Shown piece after piece: positions 9,794-20,234 of a stretch of DNA of 64,000 nt. Source of the stretch: Sphingosinicella sp. LHD-64. Lineage in GTDB: Bacteria; Pseudomonadota; Alphaproteobacteria; Sphingomonadales; Sphingomonadaceae. The number at the start of each line of letters is the position of its first letter. Position 1 is the stretch's first letter. The stretch is taken from the NCBI RefSeq assembly GCF_031157375.1, contig NZ_JAVIFV010000004.1, positions 186,001 to 250,000 of the forward strand, written 5' to 3'. The position numbers were made by a program, and so were the translations under genes. The notes under the pieces were generated by a model. It was not told the DNA's origin, searched no databases, and saw only the letters and a program-made list of their open reading frames with translations.

Positions 9794-10460
9794 ATTTGAG
9801 ACCCATCTCGGCGAGCTTTTCGCGCATCTTGTACATGTCGAGCCCCAGTTCGCCCGCCGCGAGCCGCGCGCGCTTGTCGGCCTCCTTCGCTTCACGCGCC
9901 TGCGCAGCCTTAAGTACATTCTCCGCATCTGCCCGTCTGACAACGCAAACGCCGTCATCATCCGCAACGATCACATCGCCCGCATCAATCACCGCGCCCG
10001 CACAGGTCACCGACACATTGACCGAGCCGAGTGACGCCTTGATCGTGCCCTGCGCGTAAACGACCTTCGACCAGGTAGGGAACCGCATATCCGTCAAATC
10101 GCGCACGTCGCGGATACCGGCATTGATGATGAGCCCGCGGCACCCACGCGCCCGCGCCGAGGTCGCAAGCAGGTCGCCAAAATAGCCGTCTTCGCAAGGG
10201 GAAGTCGGCGCGACGACCAGGATGTCGCCCTCTTTCAACTGCTCGATCGCGACATGCACCATCCAGTTGTCGCCTGGAGGCGCGGAGATTGTGACGGCAC
10301 TGCCTGCAATCCGCGCGCCGGGATAGATCGGGCGTATGCCGCTGGCGAGCAAACCGGTGCGGCCCTGCGCCTCGTGCACCGTAGCGACACCGCAAAGGCC
10401 CAGGCCGTCAATGGCTTCCGGTGCGGCGCGGTCGATATGCTGAACGACGATTCCGGTCAC
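9786..10460 (-). CDS. ligK: 4-Carboxy-4-hydroxy-2-oxoadipate aldolase (LigK, RraA family)
   Basis: A 224-residue class II aldolase of the RraA-like fold, which cleaves 4-carboxy-4-hydroxy-2-oxoadipate to pyruvate and oxaloacetate, the last step of the pathway. GIRDVRDL holds the conserved Arg-Asp pair for substrate and metal, and [11 protein letters not shown] is also characteristic. The start is taken as GTG 10460 because AGGAGG lies five bases before it; the ATG at 10475 overlaps that ribosome site. It heads the leftward ligK-ligU-ligI operon and diverges from the LysR gene. Confidence 0.92.
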
Positions 10461-10526
10461 GGGATCCTCCTGCATGTTCGCTATGACGATGCGCGGTGCA
10501 ATGCCATTCGGAATGACTGGTCTTAA

Positions 10527-10536
10527 TATAAGTTTT
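10527..10536. promoter_or_regulatory. Candidate LysR-regulator site, copy 1
   Basis: On the minus strand this reads AAAACTTATA, in the 92-base divergent promoter between ligK and the LysR gene. The identical 10-mer occurs again at 11706-11715 in front of the rightward lig operon. The pair at both promoters of one pathway makes a shared regulator site likely, though the full LysR footprint is not defined. Confidence 0.5.
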
Positions 10537-10552
10537 AGCTAAGGTTGCTGCC

Positions 10553-11698
10553 ATGGATCTATGGCAGCTCAATCTCCGGCACCTGGGCGCGGCGGCTGCG
10601 ATCTACCGGCTGGGCAGTGTCAGTGCTGCGGCCGACGCGGTAAGCTTGAGCCAGCCGGCGATCACACAGGCGCTCGGCAAGTTGGAGGCGCAACTGGGCC
10701 TGCCGCTGTTCGAACGGCGACCCGGCGGCATGGAACCGACCGAGGCCGCGCGCCTGATAACGCAGCGCGTCGAGGCGGCGCTCGCGCATATCGCCAGCCC
10801 GCGCGTCACCATGGCGCAGTTGCGCGCGCTGATCGCCTTTGCCGACGCGGGCAAATATTCGGGCGCGAGCGCGGCGACGGGCCTCGCTCCGCCGTCGCTG
10901 CACCGCTCGGTCAAGGATCTGTCCGTGGCGCTGCGGCGGCCGATGACCGAACGGCGCGGCAAAGGGCTGGCGCTGACCGAACAGGGCCGCCGCACCGTCC
11001 GCGCCTTCCGCCTCGCCCGTGCGGAATTGCAAGCCGGTCTGGCAGAAATCTGGACGTTGAAAGGCCGCGAGATCGGACGGATCGCGATCGGCGCGATGCC
11101 GCTGTCGCGGGCCAGGCTGCTGCCTGCTGCGGTCGTCGCCTTCCACCGCGTGCATCCCGAAATCGTCATTTCGATCGCCGAGGGGAGTCGGGCCGAACTG
11201 CTCGAGCCGTTACGTGACGGCGATCTCGACCTCCTGATCGGCGCGCTGCGTGATCCATTGCCCGGCGAGGATATCGAAGAGGAGCCGATGTTCGAGGACC
11301 GCCCGGTCATATTGGGCCGCAAGGGGCATCCACTCGCGGGCAGCAATCCAGGCGTGCGTGACCTCGCCCGCTATCCTTGGACCGTCGCCGCCAAAGGCGT
11401 GCCATTGCGTGCGCAGTGGGAGCGGATGTTTACCGATGCGCAAGTACCGGTGCCGGAGGTGCCGGTCGAATGCGGGTCGGTGATCACCATCCGACAGATA
11501 TTGCTCGACAGCGATTTCCTCACACTGCTGTCGCCCGACCAGGTCGCGGTCGAACTCGAGGCGAACTGGCTCGACATCATATGCGACGCTCCCGAAGGAT
11601 TGGTGCGCAGCATCGGCGTGATCACGCGTGCGAACTGGCGACCGACCGCATTGCAGGCGGCCTTCGTCGCGCAGCTAAAGGCAATCGCCGGTATCTGA
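10553..11698 (+). CDS. LysR-family regulator with two N-terminal HTH domains
   Basis: A 381-residue regulator, longer than the usual 300. A first LysR HTH is at residues about 5-62 (LGSVSAAADAVSLSQPAITQ) and a second at about 87-150 (MAQLRALIAFADAGKYSGAS, then LAPPSLHRSVKDLS). The substrate-binding domain follows from about 180 (IAIGAMPLSRARLLPAAV). It lies between the two lig operons, and a shared AAAACTTATA motif stands before both. It is most likely the activator of protocatechuate catabolism, with pathway intermediates as plausible ligands. The doubled HTH occurs in some sphingomonad and pseudomonad LysR proteins. Confidence 0.9.
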   Translation: MDLWQLNLRHLGAAAAIYRLGSVSAAADAVSLSQPAITQALGKLEAQLGLPLFERRPGGMEPTEAARLITQRVEAALAHIASPRVTMAQLRALIAFADAGKYSGASAATGLAPPSLHRSVKDLSVALRRPMTERRGKGLALTEQGRRTVRAFRLARAELQAGLAEIWTLKGREIGRIAIGAMPLSRARLLPAAVVAFHRVHPEIVISIAEGSRAELLEPLRDGDLDLLIGALRDPLPGEDIEEEPMFEDRPVILGRKGHPLAGSNPGVRDLARYPWTVAAKGVPLRAQWERMFTDAQVPVPEVPVECGSVITIRQILLDSDFLTLLSPDQVAVELEANWLDIICDAPEGLVRSIGVITRANWRPTALQAAFVAQLKAIAGI

Positions 11699-11705
11699 AT
11701 TTGCC

Positions 11706-11715
11706 AAAACTTATA
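11706..11715. promoter_or_regulatory. Candidate LysR-regulator site, copy 2
   Basis: AAAACTTATA on the plus strand, just after the LysR stop and about 55 bases before the GTG start of the rightward lig operon. It repeats the 10-mer in the ligK promoter. A regulator site here would place both halves of the lig regulon under one protein. Confidence 0.5.
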
Positions 11716-11769
11716 CCCCGTCCGCCGATTCGATTGGAGGCGTGAAGCTAGGGTCGCTAGCCGACAGTC

Positions 11770-12531
11770 GTGAGAGAGTTTGCGCTCATTGGCTTCGGGG
11801 AGGCCGGGAAAAGCTTCGCTTCGGCTGGCTGCTGGGGTGGGCAGGCGCGTGTCTTCGACACGCAAGACCGAGCCGCGGACTATGCCGAAGTAGGTGTTTC
11901 GGGTTGCGCGAGCAACGCCGATGCGGTGTGCGAGGTGGCCTATATCCAGAGCCTCGTCACGGCTGACCAGGCTTTGACGGCGGCGCAAACATCGGCGGCG
12001 TCGATCGCGCCCGGCACGTTCTATTTCGATATGAACTCGGTCGCGCCCGATACCAAGCGCGCGGCGGCTGAGGCCATCGAGGCAGCGGGCGGCTATTATT
12101 TCGATGTCGCGATCATGGCGCCGGTCAATCCCGCACGCCTCGCGGTGCCACTTCTGTTGTCGGGGGGGAGGGCGGAAGCCGGGGTGAGCTCTCTGGCTGA
12201 ACTCGGCTTCAGCAATGTCCGCGCGGTCGGCAATGCGGTCGGGCAGGCCTCGGCAATCAAGATGATCCGCTCGGTCATGGTCAAAGGCATCGAGGCGCTG
12301 ACCGCCGAGATGATGCTCGGCGCCGATGCCGCCGGGGTCACGGACGACGTGCTCGCTTCGCTCGGCGAGGGCTGGGCAGCGAAGGCCGAATATGATCTCG
12401 AACGTATGCGCAGCCATGGCCGCCGCCGCGCCGCCGAGATGGAGGAAGTCGCCAGGACGCTGTCTGCGCTTGGCGTAGAGCCGCTGATGACGCGCAGCAC
12501 GATCCTGCGCCAGCGGGGGATAGCTGCATGA
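11770..12531 (+). CDS. NAD(P)-binding DUF1932 dehydrogenase, 6-phosphogluconate/3-hydroxyisobutyrate type
   Basis: A 253-residue protein starting at GTG. The N-terminus FALIGFGEAGKSFA is a Rossmann nucleotide-binding motif. The C-terminal half (VRAVGNAVGQASAIKMIRSVMVKG onward) is the DUF1932 helical domain seen in beta-hydroxyacid dehydrogenase relatives. It is the first gene of the ligJ-ligA-ligB-ligC operon, with its stop overlapping the ligJ start. That placement suggests a reduction or oxidation of a pathway intermediate, but I do not know an assigned reaction; it is not one of the six core lig enzymes. Confidence 0.8.
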   Translation: MREFALIGFGEAGKSFASAGCWGGQARVFDTQDRAADYAEVGVSGCASNADAVCEVAYIQSLVTADQALTAAQTSAASIAPGTFYFDMNSVAPDTKRAAAEAIEAAGGYYFDVAIMAPVNPARLAVPLLLSGGRAEAGVSSLAELGFSNVRAVGNAVGQASAIKMIRSVMVKGIEALTAEMMLGADAAGVTDDVLASLGEGWAAKAEYDLERMRSHGRRRAAEMEEVARTLSALGVEPLMTRSTILRQRGIAA

Positions 12532-13549
12532 GCCTGATCATCGACTGCCATGGTCACTACACCGTGCCGCCGAAGAGCCACGACGCTTGGCGTGAGGCGC
12601 AGAAGGCGGCGTTCAGGACCGGCACCATATCGCCGCGCTATCCGGAAATCGGCGACGATGAGATTCGTGGGACCATCGAGGCCAACCAGCTGCGCCTGAT
12701 CACGGAGCGCGGCGCGGACCTCACCATCTTCTCGCCGCGGGCCTCGGCAATGGCGCCGCATGTCGGCGACGAAGCTGTCGCCAAGGAATGGGCGATGCGC
12801 TGCAATGACCTGATCGCGCGCGTGGTCGGGCTGTTCCCGAGAACCTTCGTCGGCGTCTGCATGCTGCCCCAGTCGCCAAGCTCCGACATGAGCAATTCGA
12901 TTGCCGAGCTGGAGCGCTGCGTGACCGAACTCGGCTTTGTCGGGTGCAACCTCAATCCCGATCCGGGCGGCGGGCATTTCACCCATCCGCCACTGACCGA
13001 CCGCTACTGGTATCCCTTTTACGAGAAGATGGTCGCGCTGGACGTGCCGGCGATGATCCATGTCTCGGGCAGCTGCAATCCCGCGATGCACGCGACGGGC
13101 GGTTATTATCTCGCCGCGGACACCGTCGCCTTCATGCAGCTCTTGGAAGGCGACCTGTTCGCGGACTTCCCGACACTGCGCTTTGTCATCCCGCATGGCG
13201 GCGGCGCGGTGCCGTACCATTGGGGGCGTTATCGCGGTCTTGCCGACATGCTGAAGAAGCCGGTGCTCGACACGCATCTGATGAACAACATCTTCTTCGA
13301 CACCTGCGTCTATCACCAGCCGGGTATCGACCTGCTCGCCGATGTGATCGACAACAAGAATATATTGTTCGGCTCCGAAATGGTCGGCGCGGTTCGCGGC
13401 ATCGACCCCATCACCGGCCATTATTTCGACGACACCAGGCGCTACATCGACGCGCTCTACATCAGCGATGCCGAGCGCCACGCGATTTTCGAAGGTAATG
13501 CCCGTCGCGTCTTCCCGCGTCTCGACGCGCTGCTGAAGGAGCAGGGGCG

Positions 13550-13553
<4 letters not shown>
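12528..13553 (+). CDS. ligJ: 4-Oxalomesaconate hydratase (LigJ)
   Basis: A 341-residue amidohydrolase-superfamily protein, the length of LigJ of SYK-6, which uses zinc to hydrate oxalomesaconate to 4-carboxy-4-hydroxy-2-oxoadipate. IIDCHGHYTVPP gives the metal-binding HxH at residues 8 and 10; MIHVSGSC, VIPHGGGAVPYHWGRY and LFGSEMVGAV follow as further active-site segments. Overlaps of four bases with the dehydrogenase before it and the ligA start after it indicate one message. Confidence 0.93.
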
Positions 13554-15737
<2,184 letters not shown>

Positions 15738-15759
15738 ACCCGTCCACGCTGGCCGCTGG

Positions 15760-16752
15760 CTATATCTTGAACTCGGCGAAGGTTTCGGGCGCGAACATTT
15801 CCTCAACCGTGAGCCGCCTCGGCGACAGACCCTGCTCGTGGTGATAGCGGGTGAAGGTCTCGATCACATGACGGTTGCGATCCACGCCATAGGGCCACCA
15901 TTCGTCGCCCATCGTCGCAGTCACATCCTCGACCATCGCGATCTGCCAGGGCAGCATCGTCTTGAGCGATGCGGACACCCGCAGCTCCTCATAGGTTCGA
16001 CACTGTGCCTGGGTAAACGCCTTGAACAGCGCCTGCGCGACCCAGCGGTGCCGCTCATAGACATCGCGCCTGATCGCGACGACATGCATGATCGGGAAAA
16101 TGCCGGTCTTGGCGAAATAGGCTTTCTCGACCGCGACGGAATCGGGAAACAGGCGGCGCACCCTGTCCGGTTCCGAATAGAATGTGCTCGGCGTGCGCGC
16201 GGTATGTAGCGCATCGATCTCCCCGTCGGCGAGCATCCGGGAAAGCGTCTGCGTCGGTCCGATCGGCTCCACCCTGAACCTGCCCGGAAGATTCAGCTTC
16301 AATTTCTCTTCGCGCCCCGGCTCTTCTTCGCCGCCGGTCACATAAATGACGCTCGCCGGGTCGACGCCATATTCGTCCTGCAGAATGCCGCGGATCCATA
16401 CCGGCGCGGTCATCTGATATTCGGGCACGCCGATACGCTTGCCAACCAGGTCCTCGGGCCTTTGGATCCCGCTCTTGGTGGAAACGAAAATGCAGGAATG
16501 ACGGAAAAAACGCGACGGAAACACCGGGATGGCGATGAAAGGTGGATCGTCGCGTCCCAGGGTCACGCAATAGGATGACATCGATAACTCGGCGGCATCG
16601 AATTCGCGGTTGCGCAGCATGCGGAAGAACGTCTCTTCGACATCCAGCGTCTGGAAGTTGAGATCGATGCCATCGGGCCGAATGCTGCCGTCGGCCAGAG
16701 CCGTCGTCCGATCATAGCCCCAGCAGGCAAGCGAAAGAGAGAGACGTGTCAT
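15760..16752 (-). CDS. pht5: 4,5-Dihydroxyphthalate decarboxylase (Pht5-like)
   Basis: A 330-residue protein of the Pht5 family, which decarboxylates 4,5-dihydroxyphthalate to protocatechuate. It opens LSLACWGYDRTTALADG and has PVFPSRFFRHSCIFV and DLVGKRIGVPEYQMTAPVWI, segments typical of this family, whose fold is like a periplasmic binding protein without a signal peptide. It converges with ligC and follows the dehydrogenase gene by nine bases. A related decarboxylase acting on another phthalate isomer cannot be excluded. Confidence 0.87.
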   Translation of the reverse strand: MTRLSLSLACWGYDRTTALADGSIRPDGIDLNFQTLDVEETFFRMLRNREFDAAELSMSSYCVTLGRDDPPFIAIPVFPSRFFRHSCIFVSTKSGIQRPEDLVGKRIGVPEYQMTAPVWIRGILQDEYGVDPASVIYVTGGEEEPGREEKLKLNLPGRFRVEPIGPTQTLSRMLADGEIDALHTARTPSTFYSEPDRVRRLFPDSVAVEKAYFAKTGIFPIMHVVAIRRDVYERHRWVAQALFKAFTQAQCRTYEELRVSASLKTMLPWQIAMVEDVTATMGDEWWPYGVDRNRHVIETFTRYHHEQGLSPRRLTVEEMFAPETFAEFKI

Positions 16753-16761
16753 GCTGTTCCT

Positions 16762-17907
16762 TCACATCAGGATTTCACGGCGTTCGGCACTGGAGCGGTG
16801 GATCGCCTCGCAACAGGCGACGGTTGCCGCACCCCAATGGCCGTCATGAATCGGCGGCCGCTCACCCCGTACAGCTGCGACAAACTCCCCGATTACAGCC
16901 TCGCGCGGAATGACCGGAGGGGGTAGTGCCTCGAAGCGACGCCCGGTATCGGAATAGACCCATACGCCATCCGGCATCAGCCTGAGATCGCCCCGTTCGC
17001 AGCTCACCAGGACGAAACCAAAATGCTCGTGGTGCGGCGCCGGCGCGGGAATTCCGGCCGCGCCACCAACGCCGAATGCGCGCGCCAGCTTCGCAGCCGC
17101 TTCGCCGCCATCTGCGATCGCCGCCAAAGCGCGCCGTGCCGCACCATAGGCCGCAGGATCCTTCGGCCGGCCAAGTTCGGATATCCAGCCCATAAGCTCG
17201 TCGCTGTCGTAGCGGCCATAGCCGCCATAGGTGAGGGTCGCCGTTGCGCCGTCTTCGAAGTTCAGCAGAGCATTATAAGCACCCTCGCACGGGCGCGCTG
17301 GATCCCACTGGCCGATCGTCGCGCGCACCGACCGGACAGCGGTGCCCGCCAGGCGGCGCACCACGTCGATCTGATGCGCGGCCTGACTGTAGACCACGCC
17401 GCCGCCCTTTGCGCCATCCAGTTCCTCCGGTCGGCGCGGGCGATAGAGGAAATCGGTATAGTTGAGCGCCGTGATCATTCGCACGCGGCCGAGCGTCCGG
17501 CTCGCAATGATCGATGCAGCATGATGCACCGGCGCGTCGAAACCATGGCTGGGTCCAACGATCAGGGCAACGCCCGCGCACTCGGCTGATTCTGCCATGG
17601 CCAGACAATCGGCATGGCTGGTTGCCATCGGTTTCTCCACGAGGACATGTTTCCCGGCGCGGGCTGCGGCAATGGCCTGTTCGGCATGAAACTGGTGCGG
17701 TGAGGCGATGTAGACAGCGTCGATCGCATCATCGGCGAGCAACGCTGTATGATCGCCATATGTGCGGGCCCCATAATCGCGCCCGAACGCCTCGAGCGCC
17801 TCGGCGCGCGGATCGGCCGCGCCGGCCAGGCGTACCGCTGGATGCGCGGCGAGTGCCGGAAGAGTCAGCATGAAGCCACGCCCCAGTCCGATGATCCCCA
17901 GCCTCAA
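16762..17907 (-). CDS. pht4: Gfo/Idh/MocA dehydrogenase, Pht4-like (phthalate dihydrodiol)
   Basis: A 381-residue oxidoreductase beginning RLGIIGLGRGF (Rossmann motif), with HVLVEKPMATSHADC, the EKP motif of the family, and GGGVVYSQAAHQIDVVRRL. In phthalate degradation Pht4 oxidises the cis-4,5-dihydrodiol to 4,5-dihydroxyphthalate. Position between the Rieske oxygenase and the decarboxylase supports that step. The frame runs on to 18285 without an ATG near the domain start; TTG 17907 with AGGA eight bases before is the best start. Confidence 0.82.
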   Translation of the reverse strand: MRLGIIGLGRGFMLTLPALAAHPAVRLAGAADPRAEALEAFGRDYGARTYGDHTALLADDAIDAVYIASPHQFHAEQAIAAARAGKHVLVEKPMATSHADCLAMAESAECAGVALIVGPSHGFDAPVHHAASIIASRTLGRVRMITALNYTDFLYRPRRPEELDGAKGGGVVYSQAAHQIDVVRRLAGTAVRSVRATIGQWDPARPCEGAYNALLNFEDGATATLTYGGYGRYDSDELMGWISELGRPKDPAAYGAARRALAAIADGGEAAAKLARAFGVGGAAGIPAPAPHHEHFGFVLVSCERGDLRLMPDGVWVYSDTGRRFEALPPPVIPREAVIGEFVAAVRGERPPIHDGHWGAATVACCEAIHRSSAERREILM

Positions 17908-18012
17908 TTCACTTGTCCTAATCCTGCCGGTCGCCGACTTAGCGCTTGATACGAAAAATACTTCGATATAGAGGTAACTGCAAGCAGAAAACGGCAATCG
18001 AAAGTTACACCC

Positions 18013-19317
18013 ATGACTCCTGAGCAGAATGACGTGCTGTGCCGTGTCGAATGTGACGCGCCGATGGGCCAGCTGATGCGCCGCCATTGGTTGCCCGCCT
18101 GCATGATCGAGGAAGTGACCGAGCCCGATTGCGCGCCGCTCAAGGTTCGCCTGCTGGGTGAGGATATCGTGATCTTCCGCGATTCGAACGGGCGTGTCGG
18201 CGCGCTGGATGAAAAATGCCCGCATCGCCGCGCTTCGCTGGTCTATGGGCGCAATGAAGAATGCGGGCTGCGCTGCCTCTATCATGGCTGGAAGTTCGAC
18301 GTGGACGGAAACGCGGTCGATATGTCGTCCGAACCCGTCGACGCCGCGCTACGCAAGACGATGAGGACCAAAGCCTATCCGGTGCAGGAGGCCGGCGGCT
18401 TCATATGGCTGTGGATGGGGGATGCCGAAGATATATTGCCGTTCCTACCCCCCACTTGGGCCCCTACCGCAGAGACCCGGATCAGCATTGTGAAGATGCA
18501 CGGTGCGTGCAACTGGGCACAGGTGCTTGAGGGGTCGATCGATTCAGCGCACAGTTCCAGCCTGCATTCCTCGAACATGCCGACGGCGGCCAACGTTAGC
18601 GGTTCGACCGCGACCGAGAGCGCCTGGCTGCGGCCTTCCGCGGACAAGTCGCCGCGCATCGAGGTGCAGAAAACACCCTTCGGTTTCCGCTATGCCGCTA
18701 TCCGCAGGCCAATCGTGGACGCCGACAAGCAGGACTATGTCCGCATGACGTTGTTCGTGGCGCCGTTCACCGTTCATATCCCTCCCAACGACCAGTATAA
18801 TCTCAGTCAGATGCTTGTTCCAATCGATGACGAGAACACGATGTTCTACTGGGTCGCGTGGCATCCAGACCCCGCCAAAGGCATTGATCAGGACGCTTGG
18901 CGCAAATTCTGCGGCGCGGAGATCGGCAAGGATGTCGAACCGATCACCTTCCGGAAGAAGCGCAACGTGGAAAACCGCTATCTGCAGGACCGCGCGGCGA
19001 TGAAAGCGGGTGACTTTACCGGCATCTACGGCATTCCGGCACAGGATATGGCGATGTGGGAATCGATGGGCGTCATTGCCGATCGCCGCGACGACCGGCT
19101 GGGATCGAGCGACAAGGCGATCTTCACCTTCCGCGCCCAGATGTATCGCGCCGCGCAGGCCGTTGCGCAGGGCCAGCCGGCGATCGGCGCTACGGAACCG
19201 CGTATCCCGCATGTCGATCTCGCGTCCTTTGAAGGCATGGTGCCGAAGGGTGACGATTGGCGCACGATCGGCGTGTCCGAGGCGGAGCGCCGGATCGGCC
19301 CAGACAATGCAGACTGA
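18013..19317 (+). CDS. pht3: Rieske oxygenase, phthalate 4,5-dioxygenase type (Pht3-like)
   Basis: A 434-residue ring-hydroxylating oxygenase. The Rieske site is CPHRRASLV (C-x-H) with CLYHGWKF (C-x2-H) later. The catalytic iron is bound by the D-x2-H-x4-H motif in GSIDSAHSSSLHSS. Length and the lack of a beta subunit fit phthalate 4,5-dioxygenase and other alpha-only oxygenases. It diverges from the pht4-pht5 pair, which fits the product going to them. No phthalate dioxygenase reductase lies in the window, so electrons must come from a protein encoded elsewhere or from the ferredoxin at 7.4 kb with some reductase. Confidence 0.87.
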   Translation: MTPEQNDVLCRVECDAPMGQLMRRHWLPACMIEEVTEPDCAPLKVRLLGEDIVIFRDSNGRVGALDEKCPHRRASLVYGRNEECGLRCLYHGWKFDVDGNAVDMSSEPVDAALRKTMRTKAYPVQEAGGFIWLWMGDAEDILPFLPPTWAPTAETRISIVKMHGACNWAQVLEGSIDSAHSSSLHSSNMPTAANVSGSTATESAWLRPSADKSPRIEVQKTPFGFRYAAIRRPIVDADKQDYVRMTLFVAPFTVHIPPNDQYNLSQMLVPIDDENTMFYWVAWHPDPAKGIDQDAWRKFCGAEIGKDVEPITFRKKRNVENRYLQDRAAMKAGDFTGIYGIPAQDMAMWESMGVIADRRDDRLGSSDKAIFTFRAQMYRAAQAVAQGQPAIGATEPRIPHVDLASFEGMVPKGDDWRTIGVSEAERRIGPDNAD

Positions 19318-20173
19318 TCAGGCGCAACTGGACCTGCTTTCCGAGGCGGATGTCGCTGGCTTCGTGGCGGGGACGCTGGCTGAGGATCTGGGTGCCGGTG
19401 GCGACATTACCTCGCGCGCTACCATCCCCGCCGGCGCGCGGTTGAGCGCCGTGATCGCATGTCGCGATGCGGTGACAATCGCCGGCCTTGAGATCGCCGA
19501 GGCCTTTTTTCGTCACCTCGACGATCAGGTCCTTGTCGAACGTTTCGTGGAGGACGGCGCCGCTGTTGCGGCCGGTACGGTTTTGCTGCGGCTTACCGGC
19601 GATGCCCACGCGCTGCTGGCGGCGGAACGCTCGGCGCTCAACACGCTGCAGCATCTATCGGGCATCGCTACTCTGACACGCCGCTATGTCGAGACAATCG
19701 CGGAAACGGACTGCACCCTGCTCGATACGCGCAAGACGCTGCCGGGACTTCGGTTGCTGGAAAAATATGCAGCTCGCATGGGTGGCGCGTGCAACCACCG
19801 CCTCCGCCTCGACGATGGACTGCTTATCAAAGACAACCATATCGCCATTGCCGGGGGGGTGACGGCAGCGGTATGCGCGGCCAAGGTGGCGGCGACAGGC
19901 CTTGCCGTCCAGGTCGAGGTCGACCGGCTCGATCAGATCGAGCCCGCGCTGGCGGCGGGCGCGGACCGCCTGCTGTGCGACAATATGACGACGGATACGC
20001 TCAGCGCGGCGGTCGCGCTCGTCGCGGGACGCGTACCAATCGAAGCCTCGGGCGGCGTTCGGCTCGATACCATCCGGGCTATCGCTGAAACCGGCGTAAC
20101 CTACGTCTCGGTCGGTCGCATTACCCAAAGCGCACCCGCCGCCGATATCGGACTGGACTACGCACCTGCCTGA
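19307..20173 (+). CDS. nadC: Quinolinate phosphoribosyltransferase paralogue
   Basis: A 288-residue nicotinate-nucleotide pyrophosphorylase (carboxylating), which turns quinolinate and PRPP into nicotinate mononucleotide. DLGAGGDITSRATI, DTRKTLPGLRLLEKYA, GGACNHRLRLDDGLLIKDNHI and VEVDRLDQIEPAL are the active-site segments. It starts inside the oxygenase gene (11-base overlap), so it is part of the phthalate operon and not of a nadAB cluster. In Burkholderia cepacia DBO1 such a gene beside the phthalate genes was shown to relieve inhibition of NAD synthesis by phthalate, an analogue of quinolinate. That role is likely here. Confidence 0.9.
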   Translation: MQTDQAQLDLLSEADVAGFVAGTLAEDLGAGGDITSRATIPAGARLSAVIACRDAVTIAGLEIAEAFFRHLDDQVLVERFVEDGAAVAAGTVLLRLTGDAHALLAAERSALNTLQHLSGIATLTRRYVETIAETDCTLLDTRKTLPGLRLLEKYAARMGGACNHRLRLDDGLLIKDNHIAIAGGVTAAVCAAKVAATGLAVQVEVDRLDQIEPALAAGADRLLCDNMTTDTLSAAVALVAGRVPIEASGGVRLDTIRAIAETGVTYVSVGRITQSAPAADIGLDYAPA

Positions 20174-20234
20174 CAGGCCAATGCTCAATCGCCGTTTCGG
20201 ACGCGAAGAACACCGAGGCGGTGGTCAATGCGTA

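Noticed and set aside
17908-18285. N-terminal extension of the Pht4-like gene
   Set aside because: It overlaps the divergent promoter and the oxygenase gene; the Rossmann motif starts right at TTG 17907.
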